From positions 1 to 14,980 of the forward strand of contig JAEWVV010000172.1 in the NCBI GenBank assembly GCA_023458995.1: DNA of 14,980 bases, given 5' to 3'. The DNA comes from Bacillota bacterium (GTDB lineage Bacteria > Bacillota_I > Bacilli_A > Acholeplasmatales > Acholeplasmataceae). Below the pieces are notes generated by a model. The model had not been told where the DNA came from. It ran no database searches and worked only from the letters and a program-made list of their open reading frames with translations. A program made the position numbers and the translations under genes. Shown here piece by piece: positions 13,738 through 14,980 of this stretch (positions are counted from its first letter, which is position 1; the number at the start of each line of letters is the position of its first letter).

Positions 13738-14980
13738 TTATCCTAAATCTACAATTTCTGTTGTATGCATAATCCAATCAAATTCTTGATAAACATATTC
13801 AAATCCAATTAAATATCCATACACGACAACATGAGATCCAACCTTTGAATCCATCATATCATTATATGGATCATACGTATCACCGTAAAGCTGTAAATCA
13901 TACGCTTCATCAGCATAACCATCTTCCCTTACATCATAAGATGGATAAGAAGTGTTACCGCTAAAAATGACCATACCATCAAAACTGATATACTTATTAA
14001 ACGTATCAGGATCTAAATAATCAAGTGCTAATATATCATCAATATTCATGCTGATTGCTGTACGATTAATCGGATTATCTTCTGATAAAATATTGATATC
14101 AATGGCTGTTCCCATAATCGGTACATAATCTTCATATCTAAAGTTTTCTCTGGTACCAAGCACTTGAACTTCATCGCCAATTTCTAAATTGAATGGATTA
14201 TTCTCTCCATATGGAAGTTCCACATAGATCAGTCCAGAATCATCCTTAATAATCATGAAGTAATCTGGATAAAGGTACTGGATAATGCCTTCTGTAACAT
14301 ACACTTCACCGATACGTCCGAATAATACTTCACGCACTGTGGATACTTCAATCGGATCTACATAAACCGTAAAAGTAGTTGTACCTAAGATGAAATCATC
14401 GATTAACTCATCATAAATGCGTATTGTAGCAAGCACTTCCACGGTTGTATATTCATTGACGATCATCACTTGCATATTGTACTCATCTAATAAGATTGCA
14501 CTACATATTGGATCTACTAACGTATAAGTGACCTCTGTCAACTGAATTGGATCATAATACATCCAATCAATATAATCACCTGGATGGTAAACCAATGCGT
14601 TATACCGTGTATCAATCTTATGTTTTGTGATCTCAATCTTTTCTTCTAGATCATGTTCAGGTAGCATAATGTCATCTTGTGTACCAACAAAATCAACTAA
14701 ATAATACTCACCTAACACAACTTTATTTGGGAATAAAACGTTTAAAATAACATAATCATCGAGATAGGTCATCATCACATACTTCGATGTATCGGTTTTC
14801 TTCATCATCTTAGATCCGAATTTATATGCTTCATCTTGTTTCAAGTGATGACGAATATAGATTCTCATACCCATATCATCTAAATAGAAATAATCAAGAT
14901 AAGGATCATAACCTAATAATCCATAAACACTTAAATAATCTCTTCTTATATCATCAGTATCTAGATCTTTTGAATAGATT
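13738..14980 (-). CDS. C-terminal part of an acidic protein with OB-fold-like domain, 5' end outside the window
   Basis: The frame is open from the TAA at 13738 to the right edge with no stop. The ATG at 14872-14874 is therefore probably internal, since 35 sense codons precede it within the window. About 413 residues are visible. The protein is strikingly rich in Asp, Glu, Tyr and Ile. The N-terminal visible part (two blocks with LGEYYLVDFVGTQ and HPGDYIDWMYYDP) looks beta-rich. The stretch VREVLFGRIGEVYVTEGIIQ through IGDEVQVLGTRENF resembles an OB-fold domain of the kind found in DUF5689-type and secreted nuclease-associated proteins. The final 110 residues may be a second copy (ISFDGMVIF, then GSHVVVYGYLIGFEY). 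No membrane anchor or sorting signal is present at the C-terminus. A secreted or surface role is likely from composition, but the signal sequence would lie outside the window. Function unknown. Confidence 0.8.
   Translation of the reverse strand, partial: IYSKDLDTDDIRRDYLSVYGLLGYDPYLDYFYLDDMGMRIYIRHHLKQDEAYKFGSKMMKKTDTSKYVMMTYLDDYVILNVLFPNKVVLGEYYLVDFVGTQDDIMLPEHDLEEKIEITKHKIDTRYNALVYHPGDYIDWMYYDPIQLTEVTYTLVDPICSAILLDEYNMQVMIVNEYTTVEVLATIRIYDELIDDFILGTTTFTVYVDPIEVSTVREVLFGRIGEVYVTEGIIQYLYPDYFMIIKDDSGLIYVELPYGENNPFNLEIGDEVQVLGTRENFRYEDYVPIMGTAIDINILSEDNPINRTAISMNIDDILALDYLDPDTFNKYISFDGMVIFSGNTSYPSYDVREDGYADEAYDLQLYGDTYDPYNDMMDSKVGSHVVVYGYLIGFEYVYQEFDWIMHTTEIVDLG

Noticed and set aside
14872..14874. 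ATG taken as the start of the rightmost gene
   Set aside because: The same frame stays open for 35 more codons to the window edge with similar composition, and no Shine-Dalgarno precedes this ATG, so it is an internal Met.
1..14980. tRNA, rRNA, CRISPR array, insertion sequence or prophage
   Set aside because: No cloverleaf, no regularly spaced repeats, no transposase or integrase and no terminal inverted repeats were found; gene texture is uniform along the window.

Overview
This is a 15 kb, AT-rich chromosomal window in which every supported gene lies on the minus strand. The genes have clear AGGAGG/GAGGT-type ribosome binding sites, tight operons and U-tailed hairpin terminators. TGA is used as a stop codon (etfA, the ROK gene, the hexosamine-kinase gene) and TGG encodes Trp, so this is the standard bacterial code and not the Mycoplasma/Spiroplasma code. 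Gene content and style suggest an anaerobic fermentative low-GC Firmicute or deep Mollicutes relative (Acholeplasmatales, Izemoplasmatales, Haloplasma or Erysipelotrichia-like). That placement is inference; no rRNA or marker gene is present.

Layout in the direction of transcription, from the right edge leftwards. (1) 14980-13738: the C-terminal part of an acidic, Tyr-rich protein with an OB-fold-like segment, entering from outside the window. It is followed by a hairpin that overlaps a second hairpin hiding the ribosome binding site of a 152-residue orphan protein (13674-13216). (2) 13106-11486: an N-acetylhexosamine 1-kinase-like enzyme and a Nudix hydrolase, with a promoter and terminator of their own. 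(3) 11247-6740: a four-gene operon of a small lipoprotein, a secreted phosphodiester glycosidase (NAGPA family), an unusual ROK-family protein with an N-terminal extension, and a PIG-L/LmbE deacetylase, closed by a strong terminator. (4) 6600-3206: etfB, etfA with an N-terminal 4Fe-4S domain, and a GlcD-type FAD dehydrogenase. The gene order matches the electron-bifurcating lactate dehydrogenase complex (LctBCD of Acetobacterium), and the operon ends in a terminator. (5) 3051-2206: a MurR-like RpiR/SIS regulator transcribed as a single gene. (6) 2052 to the left edge: anmK and a BadF/BadG-type MurNAc/GlcNAc kinase, behind a 16-bp perfect palindrome that is a good operator candidate.

The unifying theme is amino-sugar and cell-wall salvage. 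AnmK and the BadF-type kinase would supply MurNAc-6-phosphate, whose etherase cleavage (MurQ, not in the window) releases D-lactate. The neighbouring Etf-linked dehydrogenase could oxidise that lactate. The glycosidase/ROK/PIG-L operon and the hexosamine 1-kinase fit scavenging of GlcNAc-containing polymers. These functional links are hypotheses from family knowledge and neighbourhood.
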